Below, one piece after another: positions 31,034-34,263 of a stretch of DNA of 34,263 bases. This DNA comes from Actinomycetes bacterium (GTDB lineage: Bacteria; Actinomycetota; Acidimicrobiia; Spongiisociales; SHLN01). Positions within the stretch are counted from its first letter, which is position 1. The number at the start of each line of letters is the position of its first letter. Below the pieces are notes generated by a model. It made no database searches and was not told the origin of the DNA. It worked only from the letters and a program-made list of their open reading frames with translations. The translations under genes and the position numbers were made by a program. Location: positions 8,111 to 42,373 of the forward strand of contig JAHEJY010000009.1 in NCBI GenBank assembly GCA_024638625.1, read 5' to 3'.

Positions 31034-32338
31034 TCAGCCGGTGGGCTGATTCGTCAACCAACGCGCCAACACTTCAGCGCATTCAACCACCTCGTCGATG
31101 GCGACATGCTCGTCGGCGGCGTGCGCCATTTTGACGTCGCCGGGACCATACATCACGGTCGGAGTGGATCCCTGGTTGATGAACAACCGCATGTCCGCGC
31201 CATAGGGAGCACCAACCGCGGCCGGGATGTGGGCCCCGACTTCTCGAGCCGCCGACCGGAGTGACGTGACAAGCGGGTCATCTGACGTGATCGACGAGGA
31301 GCCGAAACGGCCACCCCACATCGATACTTTGGGCGGATGGGTCGCCAGGAATTCGTGTTCGCCGGCTGCGGCGTCGATCGCCGCTCGCAGATCCGACGAA
31401 GCTTCGTCACAATCCTGGCCGAGCATCACGCCGTAGCGACCGTGGGCAACGATCCGATCCATGACTGTCGATGCCCAGGAGCCTCCCTCGACCTGGCCGA
31501 TGATCGTTGGATACGGGAGCCCGATCGCCGTCATCTCCGGCCGGGTCTCGGAGGCATTGCGGGCCGCCTCGTCGGCCTCGAGCGCATCGATGAGATATCG
31601 CAAGTTGCCGAGGGCCGATACCCCTTCTCTCCGCACGGACGCATGAGCAGCTTTGCCCGGCACATCGAGCGTGAACGTGATCGCCCCGCCATGGGCGATC
31701 ACCACCTCCAGTCCGGTCGGTTCCGGAATGATGCACGCATCGGCCACGTACCCGGCCCGGATCGCGGCAAAGGCTCCACTGCCGCCATCTTCTTCGGACG
31801 GCACGGCCAGGACGACGACTTCGCCCGACAGCTCGGCCGGATCAACCATCCTCACGGCTTCGATGGCCGCCACCAGACCGCCCTTCATATCACACGCTCC
31901 CCTGCCGTAGAGAATCCCATCTCTGATTTCGGGCTGGAAGGGAGGACTGGTCCATGAAGCAGGATTACCGGCAGGTACCACGTCCACGTGACCGCACAGC
32001 ATGACGGTCGGGCCGGGGTGACTGCCCCGGAGCCGTCCGGCGACGATGGGGAGCTGGTCGCGGTCAACCTCAATCCCGGGAAAATCAGGGTCGGACGAGA
32101 TTTCGGCCAGGGCAACGGAGCGTCGCTCGACCACGAGTCCTGCGTCAGCCAGGATGCCCGCCACAGCGTCCTGTATGGCGTCTTCGTCCCCCGTCAGTGA
32201 CGGCACGGAGACGAGGCTCGCGAGGTCCCGCTCGACCCTGGTCCGGTTCGCAGTCAAGAGCGCAACCGCATGCTGCGGCTGGCCGCACGTCTGGAGATCC
32301 TCGGCTGCTGTCGCACGTGACGAGCCTATCCATTCCAT
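31034..32338 (-). CDS. M20-family zinc deacylase (ArgE/DapE-like)
   Basis: A 434-aa metalloenzyme that hydrolyses N-acyl or peptide bonds. The zinc ligands are seen in order: CGHVDVVP (His), GRGACDMKGG (Asp), PSEEDGG (catalytic Glu plus ligand Glu), IPEPTG (Glu) and MAHAADEHV (His). It looks like the ArgE/DapE group with acetylornithine or succinyl-diaminopimelate type substrates; which one cannot be decided. The open frame extends to 32395, but the ATG at 32338 leaves 73 bases to the divergent flavoprotein gene and starts close to where the family's homology begins. The last 8 bases are separated from the convergent lipoprotein stop by a few bases. Confidence 0.85.
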   Translation of the reverse strand: MEWIGSSRATAAEDLQTCGQPQHAVALLTANRTRVERDLASLVSVPSLTGDEDAIQDAVAGILADAGLVVERRSVALAEISSDPDFPGIEVDRDQLPIVAGRLRGSHPGPTVMLCGHVDVVPAGNPASWTSPPFQPEIRDGILYGRGACDMKGGLVAAIEAVRMVDPAELSGEVVVLAVPSEEDGGSGAFAAIRAGYVADACIIPEPTGLEVVIAHGGAITFTLDVPGKAAHASVRREGVSALGNLRYLIDALEADEAARNASETRPEMTAIGLPYPTIIGQVEGGSWASTVMDRIVAHGRYGVMLGQDCDEASSDLRAAIDAAAGEHEFLATHPPKVSMWGGRFGSSSITSDDPLVTSLRSAAREVGAHIPAAVGAPYGADMRLFINQGSTPTVMYGPGDVKMAHAADEHVAIDEVVECAEVLARWLTNQPTG

Positions 32339-32411
32339 GATCGCAGGCAGGAATTGGAATACGATGTCCTCCGCCGGCGGTTGCACCAGCGACACCTGAA
32401 AGAGGACTTTT

Positions 32412-33806
32412 TTGAATACCGACTACGACGTACTCGTGATTGGCGCAGGCCCCGCAGGCGAAAACGCAGCAGCGCGCTCCCAAAGCACCGGGCTCAGTGC
32501 AGCCATCATCGAAGCCCACCTCGTTGGCGGGGAATGCTCGTATTACGCGTGCATGCCGTCCAAAGCTCTGCTTCGACCCGGAGAAGTGATGACGGCTGTC
32601 GGACGGGTGCCGGGTGCAGCCGCCGCCGTGACCGGAGACATCGACATCGAGGCTGCCCTGTCCAGGCGAGATTCGTTATCCGCCAACTTTGATGATTCCG
32701 GACAGGTCGGGTGGCTCGAGAGCGAGGGCATCTATCTCATTCGCGGTCATGGTCGGATCACCGCCGAGCGCCGCGTCGCGGTGGCACACGAAGACGGGAC
32801 GGTGAACGAATATCAGGCGAGCACAGCCGTCATCGTCGCCACCGGAACCGGGGCAGCGTGGCCCCCGATTCCCGGACTCGATCAGGTAGGAGCATGGGAC
32901 AACCGGGATGTGACAACCGCCAAGGAGGTACCGAGGCGGCTCGTGGTCCTGGGTGGTGGTGTCGTTGGTGTCGAGATGGCACAGGCGTGGAAAAGCCTCG
33001 GCTCCGAAGAGGTGACGATCATTGAAGCCGAGCAACGCCTGTTGCCGCGGGAGGAGCCATTCGTCGGCGAAGAGCTGGCAGCCGCCTTTGAGCGGTTGAG
33101 CATCGATGTCAAGGTGGGCACGAGAATGGTTGCCGCGTCCCGGCAAGCTTCTGACGGCCCCGTCACAGCCACCCTCGAAGATGGAACTGAAATCGTCGGA
33201 GATGAGTTGCTCGTTGCAGTCGGTCGGCGGCCGCACACCCGTGATATCGGTCTCGAAACCATTGGTTTGGAGCCGGGCGGTTACCTGACCGTGAACGATC
33301 ATATGCAGACCACGACGCATCCATGGCTGTACGCGGTGGGTGATGTCAACGGCCGGGCGCTTCTCACGCACACCGGCAAATACCAGGCGCGGATCGCCGG
33401 CGATCATATCGCCGGAAAGACCGACAACATCACTGCATATGGCGACGTCAAAGCCGTACCCCGCGTGGTGTTCACCGATCCGCAGATCGCAGCCGTTGGC
33501 CTGACCGAAGCCGAGGCACGAGCCAAGCATGATCGCGTGACAACCGTCAGCTACAACATCGGGCACACCGCCGGAGCTGCTGCGCTCGGCCGTGGCATAC
33601 GCGGGACAGCACAGCTCGTGATCGACGATGGCCGACGGGTCATTCTGGGAGCTACGTTCGTTGGTCCCGGTGTTGGTGAGATGCTGCACGCAGCCACCAT
33701 TGCCATCGTCGGTGGCGTCACGCTCGACCAGCTTTGGCACGCCGTCCCATCGTTCCCGACCATGAGCGAAGTCTGGCTGCGATTCCTCGAGGAATACGGG
33801 CTCTGA
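32412..33806 (+). CDS. FAD-dependent disulfide reductase-like oxidoreductase
   Basis: A 464-aa pyridine-nucleotide-disulfide oxidoreductase. FAD motif GAGPAGENAA near residue 11; redox pair Cys 42 and Cys 47 in GGECSYYACMPSKALLRP (C-x4-C as in dihydrolipoamide dehydrogenase); NAD(P)-binding VVLGGGVVGVEMAQAW; FAD motif WLYAVGDVNG; dimerisation domain PRVVFTDPQIAAVGLTE. The C-terminal catalytic dyad reads PSFPTMSE, with Phe 448 where the family has His (HPTLSE) while Glu 453 remains. TTG start with AGAGGA 5 bases upstream. Related to dihydrolipoyl dehydrogenases, but the reaction is uncertain. Confidence 0.85.
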   Translation: MNTDYDVLVIGAGPAGENAAARSQSTGLSAAIIEAHLVGGECSYYACMPSKALLRPGEVMTAVGRVPGAAAAVTGDIDIEAALSRRDSLSANFDDSGQVGWLESEGIYLIRGHGRITAERRVAVAHEDGTVNEYQASTAVIVATGTGAAWPPIPGLDQVGAWDNRDVTTAKEVPRRLVVLGGGVVGVEMAQAWKSLGSEEVTIIEAEQRLLPREEPFVGEELAAAFERLSIDVKVGTRMVAASRQASDGPVTATLEDGTEIVGDELLVAVGRRPHTRDIGLETIGLEPGGYLTVNDHMQTTTHPWLYAVGDVNGRALLTHTGKYQARIAGDHIAGKTDNITAYGDVKAVPRVVFTDPQIAAVGLTEAEARAKHDRVTTVSYNIGHTAGAAALGRGIRGTAQLVIDDGRRVILGATFVGPGVGEMLHAATIAIVGGVTLDQLWHAVPSFPTMSEVWLRFLEEYGL

Positions 33807-33940
33807 CGTTTCTACCGTACGAAAGAGCGTTGTTGGGTCGTGCTCGGCCCCGTGCATGAAACTATATGGCCACCATGCCAACATATCATCGTTACTCTGT
33901 CGCCCACACCAACCTTTCGAACTCGACCCTGCGGAGATCC

Positions 33941-34263
33941 ATGACTATCGAACCACACGGCGGCGCCCTCAAAGACCTCATGGCTGCTGGGGAGCGCCTC
34001 GAATCCATCAAAGAACTAGCCGGCGATCTCGCTTCTTGGGACCTGACGGACCGGCAACTGAACGACATCGAACTCCTCCTCAACGGGGGATTTTCGCCAC
34101 TGGATCGGTTCATGACGGAGGACGATTACCTTTCGGTCCTGCAGGACATGCGCCTTCCAGATGGAACGGTGTGGCCAATGCCGATCACCCTCGACGTCTC
34201 CGAGGAGTTTGCACAGGATCTCGAACCCGGTGTACAGGTTGTGTTGCGCGACCAGGAGGGCGT
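33941..34263 (+). CDS. sat: sulfate adenylyltransferase, 5' part (cut by window end)
   Basis: The first 107 codons of ATP sulfurylase, which makes adenylyl sulfate from sulfate and ATP. Features: GGALKDLMAAGERLESIKELA, ELLLNGGFSPLDRFMTEDDY and the segment LPDGTVWPMPITLDVSEEFA. The FSPLDRFM form is common in bifunctional enzymes carrying a C-terminal APS kinase, but the end is outside the window. A GGAGA lies 4 bases before the ATG. The 134 bases upstream (33807-33940) hold no gene I could recognise. Confidence 0.88.
   Translation, partial: MTIEPHGGALKDLMAAGERLESIKELAGDLASWDLTDRQLNDIELLLNGGFSPLDRFMTEDDYLSVLQDMRLPDGTVWPMPITLDVSEEFAQDLEPGVQVVLRDQEG

Noticed and set aside
1-34263. Mobile elements, CRISPR arrays, tRNA/rRNA genes, prophage
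   Set aside because: No transposase, integrase, spaced repeat array or tRNA-like cloverleaf was noticed; the only long repeat is within the two-domain lipoprotein gene.

Overview
The window reads as a chromosomal stretch of a high-GC (about 60% by eye) actinobacterium. The best guess is an Acidimicrobiia-like lineage, from an F420-type luciferase-like oxidoreductase, an RskA-type anti-sigma factor, frequent GTG/TTG starts, many stop/start overlaps and Thr/Ser-rich lipoproteins. No rRNA, tRNA, insertion sequence, phage gene or CRISPR array was seen. Gene density is high.

Layout. 60-9380: threonine aldolase (minus), an alpha-glucan phosphorylase (plus), then a long minus-strand block: epoxyqueuosine reductase, metallophosphoesterase, SRPBCC protein, ArsA-like ATPase, a 58-aa small protein, a DUF1232 membrane protein, an AlaC-like aminotransferase and a lipoprotein. 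9488-15990: ilvD, a four-cysteine small protein, an LLM oxidoreductase with a coupled 59-aa membrane protein, class II fructose-bisphosphate aldolase, and a minus pair made of a coiled-coil NYN-domain protein and an unknown protein. 16378-20725: a compact branched-chain amino acid operon ilvB-ilvN-ilvC-leuB, ended by a strong hairpin. 20781-26541: an envelope region holding a MscS channel, an ECF sigma/anti-sigma pair led by a cupredoxin lipoprotein, a lipoprotein made of two tandem helical domains with a nearly identical 386-bp DNA segment, and a divergent second sigma factor followed by a 41-aa microprotein and a membrane protein, joined by ATGA overlaps. 26760-34263: an SDR-DUF2867 fusion, an alpha/beta hydrolase-OsmC fusion, a lipoprotein, an M20 deacylase, a disulfide-reductase-like flavoprotein whose catalytic His is Phe, and the start of sulfate adenylyltransferase.

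How the genes fit together. IlvB/N, IlvC and IlvD catalyse the shared steps of valine, isoleucine and leucine synthesis, and LeuB the third leucine step; leuA and leuCD are elsewhere. GlgP and Fba serve glycogen breakdown and glycolysis/gluconeogenesis. The least ordinary part is 21.7-26.5 kb, where two sigma factors, two predicted membrane regulators and two secreted lipoproteins (one copper-binding, one histidine-containing helical) sit together and may form an extracytoplasmic redox/metal response locus. Several small genes (58, 59 and 41 aa) are supported by ribosome-binding sites or overlaps and would be missed by usual length cut-offs.
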